This document shows, piece after piece, positions 1 to 5,551 of a stretch of 14,174 bases of DNA (its first letter is position 1; each line of letters begins with the position of its first letter). The notes beneath the pieces were generated by a model. The model did no database searches. It was given only the letters and a program-made list of their open reading frames with translations, and was not told the origin of the DNA. The stretch covers positions 1 to 14,174 of the forward strand of contig CALBNQ010000195.1 of NCBI GenBank assembly GCA_937896495.1. The letters are read 5' to 3'. A program made the position numbers and the translations under genes. This stretch comes from an uncultured archaeon. GTDB lineage: Archaea > Thermoproteota > Nitrososphaeria > Nitrososphaerales > Nitrosopumilaceae.

Positions 1-1
1 A

Positions 2-145
2 ACTGATGTAGATGAAGATGGTACATACGAATACAAATTTCGTGCAAGAAATATTGATGGAGATTCAGTAGTTAACGTCTACGAAGGTGATTATGAAATT
101 AAAATCTTCAAATCAGTACAAATCACAGGTCAAAATCTAATTTAA
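2..145 (+). CDS. C-terminal end of unknown protein (5' truncated)
   Basis: An open frame enters from the left edge and ends at a TAA at 143-145, giving 47 residues ending in QITGQNLI. The visible part is rich in Asp, Tyr and alternating hydrophobic residues (for example DGTYEYKFRA and DYEIKIFKSV), which suggests a beta-sandwich tail such as those of secreted or surface proteins. No family can be assigned from this fragment. Its stop codon overlaps that of the opposite-strand flavin reductase within the sequence TTAA at 142-145. Confidence 0.6.
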   Translation, partial: TDVDEDGTYEYKFRARNIDGDSVVNVYEGDYEIKIFKSVQITGQNLI

Positions 146-663
146 TTTGTCTTTACTAATTCTAATGTTTTATCTACCATTTCGTTTAATCTAGATTTTA
201 CATCATCACTTGTAATTTTTCCATCTTCAATATTTTCTGCTGGTGTATAAACTGCAATTGGGTTTGTTATGACTCTGAAATATGACATTAATTGTGTAAA
301 TAAAGTTTGGACGTCTCCAAAGCTAATCATTCCGCCTGCCACTATTGCCATTCCTGCAACTTTTCCCTCTGTTTCCTTATAACTGACAAATTCGAAAATA
401 TTTTTCAATGCTGCACTAAACATGGAATTGTAAACTGGGATTCCAACTAACCAGACATCTGCTTCTGTAATATCTTTTGCAGCCTGCGAGGTTTTCTCAT
501 TATAGTTAATACCCCATCCTCTGTACATTTCATAATCATCGTCTGCTAAGTTGATGAATTTTACTTCGACATCTTTCTGATTTACATAATCTAGAACATG
601 TTTCATGATTATCTGCGTATTTCCATCCTTTCTTGGACTTCCAGACAACACAACCACTTTCAT
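142..663 (-). CDS. NAD(P)H-dependent FMN reductase, flavodoxin-fold family
   Basis: This is a 173-aa single-domain flavoprotein of the NADPH-dependent FMN reductase family. The N-terminal motif SGSPRKDGNT is the FMN phosphate-binding loop after the first beta strand, and a later IPVYNSMFSAALKNIFEF stretch is typical of the second flavin-contacting region. It probably reduces flavins or quinones in the cytosol; the substrate cannot be read from the sequence. An ATG four codons upstream (675) exists, but the ATG at 663 is preferred because a TATA-like CTTAAATT is centred about 26 nt before it, implying a leaderless mRNA that would not include the upstream ATG. It lies downstream of tRNA-Arg and bluB on the same strand. 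BluB consumes reduced FMN, so supply of FMNH2 is an attractive but unproven role. Confidence 0.85.
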   Translation of the reverse strand: MKVVVLSGSPRKDGNTQIIMKHVLDYVNQKDVEVKFINLADDDYEMYRGWGINYNEKTSQAAKDITEADVWLVGIPVYNSMFSAALKNIFEFVSYKETEGKVAGMAIVAGGMISFGDVQTLFTQLMSYFRVITNPIAVYTPAENIEDGKITSDDVKSRLNEMVDKTLELVKTN

Positions 664-685
664 AATTATTCTCAATATCAGACGT

Positions 686-693
686 AATTTAAG
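686..693 (-). promoter_or_regulatory. TATA box of the FMN reductase gene
   Basis: Read on the minus strand, CTTAAATT is centred about 26 nt upstream of the ATG at 663. This is the archaeal TATA to transcription start distance, so the message is probably leaderless. It lies directly beyond the T-rich end of tRNA-Arg, so the reductase appears to have its own promoter. Confidence 0.45.
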
Positions 694-697
694 TAAT

Positions 698-702
698 AAA
701 AA
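698..702 (-). terminator. T-tract terminator of tRNA-Arg
   Basis: On the minus strand the tRNA discriminator base is followed by C and then five T residues. A short oligo-T run is the usual archaeal intrinsic termination signal after tRNA genes. No hairpin is needed or seen. Confidence 0.4.
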
Positions 703-703
703 G

Positions 704-796
704 CGGGCTCGGAGGGCTTCGATCCCTCGACCTGTAACTTAGGAGGCTACCACGCTATCCATGTTTCGCATCAAATTGATTCTGCGCCACAAGCCC
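704..796 (-). tRNA. tRNA-Arg(CCU) with a 20-nt D-loop intron
   Basis: The minus strand folds as a tRNA. The acceptor strands GGGCTTG and CGAGCCC pair, with G73 as discriminator. The D stem is GCGC/GCGT. The anticodon stem GTAGC/GTTAC encloses the loop CTCCTAA, giving anticodon CCT (Arg, codon AGG). The T stem is GAGGG/CCCTC. The unspliced D loop would be 28 nt. Removing 20 nt (762-781) leaves AGTGGATA, a normal D loop with A14, G15, G18, G19 and A21, and a 73-nt mature tRNA. CCA is not encoded. The T loop begins with A54 rather than T54, which is uncommon. It lies between bluB and the FMN reductase on the same strand. Confidence 0.9.
762..781 (-). other. Predicted tRNA-Arg intron (non-canonical, D-loop)
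   Basis: These 20 bases interrupt the D loop between nucleotides 15 and 16. The proposed 5' cut lies in the bulge AGA after the D stem and the 3' cut in the bulge CAT before GGATA. The intervening ATC can pair with GAT of the 3' exon, giving a relaxed bulge-helix-bulge substrate for the archaeal splicing endonuclease, though the helix is short and one base is left over on the exon side. Exact cut sites could shift by 1-2 nt. Confidence 0.65.
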
Positions 797-798
797 AG

Positions 799-806
799 AA
801 AAAAAA
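799..806 (-). terminator. T8 tract between bluB and tRNA-Arg
   Basis: Eight consecutive T residues on the minus strand lie between the bluB stop codon and the first base of tRNA-Arg, 10 nt downstream of the stop. A U-rich tract of this kind is the expected signal for archaeal intrinsic or FttA-assisted termination and could end the bluB message before the tRNA. Confidence 0.4.
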
Positions 807-816
807 TATCTTTTAA

Positions 817-824
817 TTATTTAA
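817..824 (-). promoter_or_regulatory. TATA box of tRNA-Arg, embedded in the bluB stop
   Basis: The minus-strand sequence TTAAATAA is centred about 25 nt upstream of the tRNA 5' end, the correct spacing for an archaeal TATA box. It consists of part of the last bluB sense codons plus its TAA stop, so coding and promoter functions overlap. Confidence 0.45.
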
Positions 825-1560
825 GCGTATCAAGATTTTCTTTGATCATTTTTTGAATACTATCCCAATTCTCATGTTTTTTATTATTCCATTTTTCAAA
901 ATATACCACGTCTTTTAATTCAAGTCTTGGTAACCATCCTGAAGTTTGAAGATCTGGTTTATCTGCAAAATCATTAACATAACCTAAACATAAGTATGCT
1001 ACAGGAATTACATGTTCTGGAATATTTAGTACTTTTTTAAGAATATCATTTGATAGAATACTTACCCATCCTAATCCTATCCCTTCTACCCTCGCTGATA
1101 ACCACAAATTTTGTATCGCACAACAGACACTGTATAATCCTGCTTCAGGAATACTTGATCTACCAATAACAAATGGACCAAATTTTGTTGGATCATATGT
1201 TACACACAGATTTATGGGTGATTCTAAAATACCTTCAAGTTTGAAAGAGAGATATTTTGATTTTTTTGGTTCATCTATTAACTGAGATGCTTTCTTTTTC
1301 TCTTCTTCAAAAGAATCTTTTATTTTCTGCTTTGTTTTATTGTTTTTTATTAAAATAAAATTCCATGGTTGAGAAAATCCAACTGATGGTGCATGATGTG
1401 CGGCTTGGAGAATTTTTGATAAAATTTCATCTTTAATTGGTTTTGAAATGAAATGAGATCTTACATCTCTTCTTGAGTATATTGCTTTGTAGAAACCATT
1501 TTTTTCATTTTCACTAAAATTATCTGTCAATTTTCGTCCTTCTTTGAATTTACAAATCAT
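817..1560 (-). CDS. bluB: 5,6-dimethylbenzimidazole synthase BluB
   Basis: This is a 247-aa nitroreductase-fold enzyme of the BluB family. BluB breaks down FMNH2 with O2 to make 5,6-dimethylbenzimidazole, the lower axial ligand of cobalamin. Diagnostic segments are RRDVRSHF (31-37, with the conserved Asp32), HHAPSVGFSQPW (55-66), GPFVIGRSSIPEAG (128-141) and GIGLGWVS (160-167, with Ser167), then a GWLPR motif near 208. Asp32 and Ser167 correspond to the catalytic residues described for Sinorhizobium BluB. The N-terminal 20 residues are extra and variable. The ATG at 1560 is used; the divergent tRNA-Val starts 50 nt away, so the two promoters share the intergenic space. Presence in an archaeon fits the cobalamin synthesis known for Thaumarchaeota. 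Confidence 0.92.
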   Translation of the reverse strand: MICKFKEGRKLTDNFSENEKNGFYKAIYSRRDVRSHFISKPIKDEILSKILQAAHHAPSVGFSQPWNFILIKNNKTKQKIKDSFEEEKKKASQLIDEPKKSKYLSFKLEGILESPINLCVTYDPTKFGPFVIGRSSIPEAGLYSVCCAIQNLWLSARVEGIGLGWVSILSNDILKKVLNIPEHVIPVAYLCLGYVNDFADKPDLQTSGWLPRLELKDVVYFEKWNNKKHENWDSIQKMIKENLDTLK

Positions 1561-1575
1561 TTCTTTTGTTAAACG

Positions 1576-1583
1576 TTAATAAT
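1576..1583 (+). promoter_or_regulatory. TATA box of tRNA-Val
   Basis: TTAATAAT is centred about 30 nt before the mature 5' end of tRNA-Val, consistent with a TATA box and a leader of a few nucleotides. It sits in the 49-bp divergent gap shared with bluB. Confidence 0.4.
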
Positions 1584-1609
1584 GTCTGCAATTTGTTTTG
1601 TATTTCAAT

Positions 1610-1683
1610 GGGCCTGTAGTCTAGCTGGTTAGGATACCGCCTCGACATGGCGGTGATCATGAGTTCGAATCTCATTAGGCCCA
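1610..1683 (+). tRNA. tRNA-Val(GAC) with C33
   Basis: This is a 74-nt cloverleaf without an intron. The acceptor is GGGCCTG/TAGGCCC with A73. The D stem is GTCT/GGAT with loop AGCTGGTTA, the anticodon stem is CCGCC/GGCGG with loop TCGACAT, the variable region is TGATC, and the T arm is ATGAG-TTCGAAT-CTCAT. The anticodon at 1644-1646 is GAC (Val). The base before it (1643) is C, where almost all elongator tRNAs have U33. CCA is not encoded. A T-rich run (1685-1689) follows. Confidence 0.93.
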
Positions 1684-1684
1684 C

Positions 1685-1689
1685 TTTTT
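1685..1689 (+). terminator. T-tract terminator of tRNA-Val
   Basis: Five T residues begin 2 nt after the discriminator base and lead into further T-rich sequence, the usual archaeal tRNA termination signal. They lie just before the stop codon of the convergent gene ending at 1692. Confidence 0.4.
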
Positions 1690-1691
1690 AT

Positions 1692-2183
1692 TTATAATTC
1701 AGATTTGAATTCTTTTTCAATTACGGTCCAAGTTGTTTGAGTAGTGATAACTCCTTCAACACCAAATTTTTCAATTTTATTGTTAATTATATCTTGAAAA
1801 GTTTTTGTTTCAATTTCTGATTTGTCTAACACAAAAATATTTTTTAATGGAATTTCAGTATTTGGGAAAAATGATGCCCTTCCTGGCATTGAAACATCTT
1901 CTGTAGAATATTTTCCAGAACCTAGAAAAATTCCATCAGCATAAAGATCGTACTGAATTACTGAAACTGTAAATGTAGTATCACTTGGATTGTTTACAAG
2001 AAATGTAATGTTTAATCTTATTTGATCTTCAATTTTATTCTCAATTAATTCAACATTTGCTAATTTAATTTCTGCTTGTTCAAGTTTTTCATTATCTAAA
2101 CTTGCATAGAAAACAATTCCTCCCATCATGGCAAAAACACCAGCTATTGCAAGGTAGACTGTCATTTTGCTTTGGAGTGCCAT
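1692..2183 (-). CDS. Membrane-anchored LEA14-like (WHy-type) beta-sandwich protein
   Basis: This 163-aa protein has one N-terminal hydrophobic segment (about residues 9-27) followed by an extracytoplasmic domain. The domain resembles LEA14/water-stress-and-hypersensitivity domains: an early amphipathic strand (IKLANVELI), then NITFLVNNPSDTTFTV, a YDLYADGIFLGSG segment near the middle, and a PGRASFFPNTEIPL strand. The NPS(D)TTF pattern followed by Y-x-L-Y-x-D/N-G is characteristic. The function of archaeal LEA14-like proteins is unknown; roles in desiccation or osmotic stress are inferred from plants. The ATG at 2183 is used; Met7 (2165) is an alternative. It is divergent from the CopD-like gene with an 82-bp spacer. 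Confidence 0.7.
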   Translation of the reverse strand: MALQSKMTVYLAIAGVFAMMGGIVFYASLDNEKLEQAEIKLANVELIENKIEDQIRLNITFLVNNPSDTTFTVSVIQYDLYADGIFLGSGKYSTEDVSMPGRASFFPNTEIPLKNIFVLDKSEIETKTFQDIINNKIEKFGVEGVITTQTTWTVIEKEFKSEL

Positions 2184-2233
2184 TTCATTGATACCAAATT
2201 ATGTACAACTAAAAAACGTTGTCAAGATCCAAA

Positions 2234-2245
2234 TACATAATATTT
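2234..2245 (+). promoter_or_regulatory. TATA region of the CopD-like gene
   Basis: TACATAATATTT is centred about 26 nt upstream of the ATG at 2266, which predicts a leaderless transcript. No Shine-Dalgarno sequence is visible before this start. Confidence 0.4.
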
Positions 2246-2265
2246 GATGTAAAATATGATAATTA

Positions 2266-2763
2266 ATGAGTGCACTAGAACAAGCTCTTCTTACTTGGAT
2301 TCATTTAATCTCTGCTGCTATTTGGGTTGGAGGTTCTCTTTTTATTGGAATTGTATTTTCTCCGTTGTTAAAAACAATGACAAATTCTCTTGAAGAAAGA
2401 ATGCAAATTATGATTCGTGTTGGAAGACGATTTAACAAAATTGCTGTTCCATCATTAATAATTTTGATGGCAACTGGATTGTATAGTTCTCATGTATTAC
2501 TTGGAAAACCTGAACTTCTAATTGCAACAAGTTATGGCATATTTTTAATCATTAAGATATTTCTTGTTATTGCATTAATCATCATATACATCATTCATGT
2601 TAGAGTAATTCGCAAAGATGTTGAAGATAAGATAATGTCGAATCAGATGTCAGAAAAACAAATTCAAAAATTAAGAAAAAAGATCATCATACTTGGAGAA
2701 ATTACTGTAGTTTTATCAATTGCAATTCTGTTCTTTGCATCTTTACTTGATGCTGGAGTTTGA
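2266..2763 (+). CDS. CopD-like four-helix membrane protein
   Basis: This 165-aa protein has four predicted transmembrane helices (about 8-32, 57-77, 84-112 and 139-162). The first helix carries WIHLISAAIWVGGSLF, the pattern of the CopD/copper-resistance D-like superfamily, in which the membrane-embedded His (here His13) is conserved. Further His residues sit at helix ends (His76, His111). A charged cytoplasmic loop of roughly 25 residues separates helices 3 and 4. Copper or haem handling is plausible because ammonia-oxidising archaea rely on copper enzymes, but the family is broad and the substrate is not shown. The last 21 bases overlap the 3' end of rtcA on the other strand. Confidence 0.65.
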   Translation: MSALEQALLTWIHLISAAIWVGGSLFIGIVFSPLLKTMTNSLEERMQIMIRVGRRFNKIAVPSLIILMATGLYSSHVLLGKPELLIATSYGIFLIIKIFLVIALIIIYIIHVRVIRKDVEDKIMSNQMSEKQIQKLRKKIIILGEITVVLSIAILFFASLLDAGV

Positions 2764-3768
2764 TACTCCTTCAATAATTACCTCAAATCCATCATTTAGT
2801 CTACCAATCCCATATTTACAGCCTGTAATTTTTGATGTTACAAACAGGTTTGTTTCTAAATGTTTTGAAATTTTTTTTACATGAAAAACTGTTTTTTTAC
2901 TACCTAAACTTGCAGGAACAACTAACATATCAGCTAAATTCTCATCCACTCCTAGTGAATTTGACACAAACTTATCGAAATTTATGTTGAAATTCTGACT
3001 TTTTTTATCAAATAATGAATCTATTCCAATAACTGAATTATTATCTAAACTACATAATAACAAAGATGCACCTGAATCAATTGCATCTTCATTTTTAATT
3101 TCTGTTTCAACAATAAAGTTTTTTTTGGTTAATTTATTTTCAATATTAAAAACTAATTTTTCAATTTTATTAATTGAAAGTTTTGAAAATGTACAAATCA
3201 CTTTTACCAAATTGGTTTTTCTTTGCAAAAATGACATTGATTTTAAATTAGATGGACTAACATGCAATTTAATTTCCCCTCCTCCTTTAGGATAGTATCC
3301 TCGTTTATACAATTCAACAGAAAATTTTATTCCCATCTTTGCATATGCTTCTTTTAATACATTATTTGTATAATCTATTGAAGGACTCCAAAGTACATCT
3401 GTTCCACCTTTAATTGTCAATTCAATTTTATTTTGAGTTATTGCAATAACAGGAATTAATACTTGCAAAATTAATGAAATACTTCCGGCTGTACCAACAT
3501 CTTCATTTAATTTTAAACTCTCAATTTTTCCTGGAATAAATTTTAATTCTGTTGAACCAATTTCTGCTCCTATTGTTTTTGCATTTGCAATTTTTTGAAG
3601 AATTCTAATTGATGTAATGTGTTGTGGTCTCAATCCTGAAACTTTTCTATTTTTTCTTATATTTTCTAAATGAATTGGTTGATTTGTAATACATGATAAT
3701 GTAATTGCTGAACGAACTATTTGACCACCCCCTTCACCATGACTAGCATTAATTTTTAAAAATTCCAT
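2743..3768 (-). CDS. rtcA: RNA 3'-terminal phosphate cyclase
   Basis: This 341-aa enzyme converts an RNA 3'-phosphate to a 2',3'-cyclic phosphate using ATP. Signature segments are HGEGGGQIVRSAI (10-22), SGLRPQH (44-50), GTAGSISLILQ (92-102), GGTDVLWSP (121-129) and YYPKGGGE (158-165). His303 in KHLETN is the likely adenylated histidine, so this appears to be an active cyclase rather than an Rcl1-type protein. The frame stays open 80 codons further upstream, but that part is antisense to the NMNAT gene and has no family similarity. The ATG at 3768 precedes the conserved N-terminus MEFLKINASHGEGGG. It is divergent from the NMNAT gene and overlaps the CopD-like gene by 21 bases at its 3' end. 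Confidence 0.92.
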   Translation of the reverse strand: MEFLKINASHGEGGGQIVRSAITLSCITNQPIHLENIRKNRKVSGLRPQHITSIRILQKIANAKTIGAEIGSTELKFIPGKIESLKLNEDVGTAGSISLILQVLIPVIAITQNKIELTIKGGTDVLWSPSIDYTNNVLKEAYAKMGIKFSVELYKRGYYPKGGGEIKLHVSPSNLKSMSFLQRKTNLVKVICTFSKLSINKIEKLVFNIENKLTKKNFIVETEIKNEDAIDSGASLLLCSLDNNSVIGIDSLFDKKSQNFNINFDKFVSNSLGVDENLADMLVVPASLGSKKTVFHVKKISKHLETNLFVTSKITGCKYGIGRLNDGFEVIIEGVSNSSIK

Positions 3769-3799
3769 AGTTTTTTCTTGATCGAACTCTTTATGATAG

Positions 3800-3810
3800 T
3801 TTTTTAAAAA
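3800..3810. promoter_or_regulatory. Symmetric TATA element shared by rtcA and NMNAT genes
   Basis: TTTTTTAAAAA lies in the 62-bp divergent spacer and is nearly symmetric, so it could serve as a TATA box on either strand. It is centred about 26 nt before the NMNAT ATG (leaderless) and about 37 nt before the rtcA ATG (leader of roughly 10 nt). Confidence 0.4.
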
Positions 3811-3820
3811 GAAATTTCTT
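3809..3820. repeat. 12-bp perfect palindrome, candidate operator
   Basis: AAGAAATTTCTT is a perfect inverted repeat that partly overlaps the TATA element and occupies roughly -22 to -11 relative to the predicted NMNAT start. A dimeric regulator bound here could block RNA polymerase. AT-rich sequence makes chance palindromes fairly common, so this is only a candidate. Confidence 0.3.
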
Positions 3821-3830
3821 GTATTTTTGT

Positions 3831-4325
3831 ATGAATGGCTTGTTGATAGGTAGATTCCAACCTTTTCATCTTGGTCATCTTGAGGCCTTAAAATTTGCAT
3901 TATCCAAAGTTGATAAATTATGGGTAGGATTGGGCAGCTCCAATCTGCCTCCTGAAAAAAATAATCCTTTTTCAGTTGAACAACGTAAAGAAATGATTTT
4001 ATCTTCAATTACTGATTCAATAAAAGAGAAAATTTCAATTTATTTTATACCAGATTTGGATAATCATATCAAGTGGATTGAAAAAATAGATACCATTGTT
4101 CCAAAATTTGACATTATTTTTTCAAATGATGAATTGACTAATCATCTATATTCAAAAAGAAATATCTCTGTAATTCCAATCCCGTTTTTAAATCGGGAAA
4201 AATTATCTGGTACTAAAATCAGAGAATTGATTATCAGCGATCAAAATTGGTACAATCTTGTTCCAGAAGGAACTAGAAATTTTTTAATTAATATTAATGT
4301 CAAGGACCATTTATCTCATCTCTAA
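3831..4325 (+). CDS. nadM: Nicotinamide-nucleotide adenylyltransferase (archaeal NMNAT)
   Basis: This 164-aa nucleotidyltransferase joins NMN and ATP to make NAD. The N-terminal GRFQPFHLGH (7-16) contains the H-x-G-H class signature, and SGTKIREL (126-133) is the second nucleotide-binding motif (ISGTxIR type). Length matches archaeal NadM proteins of about 165-185 aa. The ATG at 3831 starts MNGLLIGRF, directly at the first strand of the Rossmann fold; an in-frame TTG at 3819 is too far into the promoter to be likely. It is divergent from rtcA and followed after 39 nt by the class V aminotransferase with its own TATA box. Confidence 0.93.
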   Translation: MNGLLIGRFQPFHLGHLEALKFALSKVDKLWVGLGSSNLPPEKNNPFSVEQRKEMILSSITDSIKEKISIYFIPDLDNHIKWIEKIDTIVPKFDIIFSNDELTNHLYSKRNISVIPIPFLNREKLSGTKIRELIISDQNWYNLVPEGTRNFLININVKDHLSHL

Positions 4326-4335
4326 TTATAAATAA
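4326..4335 (+). promoter_or_regulatory. TATA box of the class V aminotransferase
   Basis: TTATAAATAA lies immediately after the NMNAT stop codon and is centred about 35 nt before the ATG at 4365, which predicts a short leader of about 8 nt. Confidence 0.4.
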
Positions 4336-4364
4336 TCCTAATTCTTCAATCCTGTAGATAACAT

Positions 4365-5510
4365 ATGGAATATCTTTCAATGCTTCCTGGTCCAACAAAT
4401 GTACCTAATAGAGTAATGAGAGCAATGCTTGCACCAATTATTAATCACAGAAGTGATGATTTTGTTGAATTATACACTGATGTTGTTGATAAATCTCAAC
4501 AAGTATTTCAAACACAAAATGATATTGTAGCACTATCTGCATCAGGAACAGGTGCAGTTGAAGCAGGAGTAATTAATGTAGTTAAGAAAGGCGACAAAGT
4601 AATAATTCCAGTTAATGGAGAATTCAGCACTAGATTATCTCAACTTATTGAAGGCCAAGGTGCAAATGTAATTAAACTTCAAACACCACCAGGAGAAAAT
4701 GCAACTTTTGATCAAGTAAAAGAAGCATTTGATAATAATAAAGATGTTAAAGCATTCTATGTTGTTCACAACGAAACTTCAACTGGAACAATGGTGAATT
4801 ATCTTGATAAAGTATCTGATTTAACATCTAGAAATGATGCAATGTATGTTGTAGATTCTGTTTCTCTACTGGGAGGCGCTGATCTTAAAGTCGATAAATG
4901 GAATATTGATGTATGTTTAACTGGTTCTCAAAAAGCAATTGCAGCACCTCCTGGAATTTCTCCAATCTCTGTTAGTGCTAAAGCTAAAAAATACATGATT
5001 GAAAATCCTCCACCAACACACTACTTCAATTTAGCAAGATATTTCAAATATTATGATGAAGAAAAACATACTCCATTTACTCCTGCATTACCATTGATGT
5101 ATGCATATAGAGAAGCATTATCGATTATGTTAGAAGAAGGATTACAAAATGTTTTTAATCGTCATAAAGTTTGTTCTGATGCATTATATGCTGGTTTGAG
5201 TGCAATTGGCTTAACACCATTTGCAAAAGATGAAGATCGTTCAATTTCTATTGTTGCATTAAATTATTTAGATGGATTAGAAGACAAAACTTTCAGAAGT
5301 ACACTTGCAGATAAATTCAAAGTATTAGTTGCAGGTGGATTTGGCAATCTTAAAGGTAAAGTATTCAGAGTTGGATGTATGGGAGAAGTTAGTCCATACC
5401 ATGTAATGAGAACTATCTCTGCAATTTCATCTACATTGGCAATGATGGGATATGATATTGATTCTCAAGCCGGACTCAAAACTGCTGAAGAAAAATTAAA
5501 AGCTCTCTAA
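4365..5510 (+). CDS. Class V PLP aminotransferase (serine-pyruvate/alanine-glyoxylate type)
   Basis: This 381-aa fold-type I PLP enzyme belongs to the alanine-glyoxylate/serine-pyruvate aminotransferase group. Visible motifs are the N-terminal MLPGPTNVP (6-14), SASGTGAVEA (58-67), HNETSTG (135-141), the PLP-binding Asp164 in VVDSVSLLGG, and the Schiff-base Lys190 in TGSQKAIAAPPG. A C-terminal FRVGCMGE carries the carboxylate-binding Arg. Related archaeal enzymes include the broad-specificity aspartate/phosphoserine aminotransferase of Methanocaldococcus, so roles in serine or glycine synthesis are possible; the true amino donor cannot be assigned from sequence. It has its own promoter, and 41 nt separate it from the FKBP gene. 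Confidence 0.88.
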   Translation: MEYLSMLPGPTNVPNRVMRAMLAPIINHRSDDFVELYTDVVDKSQQVFQTQNDIVALSASGTGAVEAGVINVVKKGDKVIIPVNGEFSTRLSQLIEGQGANVIKLQTPPGENATFDQVKEAFDNNKDVKAFYVVHNETSTGTMVNYLDKVSDLTSRNDAMYVVDSVSLLGGADLKVDKWNIDVCLTGSQKAIAAPPGISPISVSAKAKKYMIENPPPTHYFNLARYFKYYDEEKHTPFTPALPLMYAYREALSIMLEEGLQNVFNRHKVCSDALYAGLSAIGLTPFAKDEDRSISIVALNYLDGLEDKTFRSTLADKFKVLVAGGFGNLKGKVFRVGCMGEVSPYHVMRTISAISSTLAMMGYDIDSQAGLKTAEEKLKAL

Positions 5511-5521
5511 ACCCTGTTAAC

Positions 5522-5531
5522 TTAATATAAG
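5522..5531 (+). promoter_or_regulatory. TATA box of the FKBP gene
   Basis: TTAATATAAG is centred about 26 nt before the TTG start at 5552, placing the transcription start at or within a base or two of the initiation codon. Confidence 0.45.
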
Positions 5532-5551
5532 GAAATTCGAGACCGAACACA

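Noticed and set aside
762..781. Alternative 7-nt tRNA intron using the ATCA/TGAT hairpin with AGA and ATT bulges
   Set aside because: This hairpin looks like a bulge-helix-loop, but removing 7 nt leaves a 21-nt D loop, so the 20-nt intron that restores a normal D loop is preferred.
3769..4008. 80-codon N-terminal extension of rtcA
   Set aside because: It runs antisense through the NMNAT gene and has no RtcA similarity; the family N-terminus starts at the ATG at 3768.
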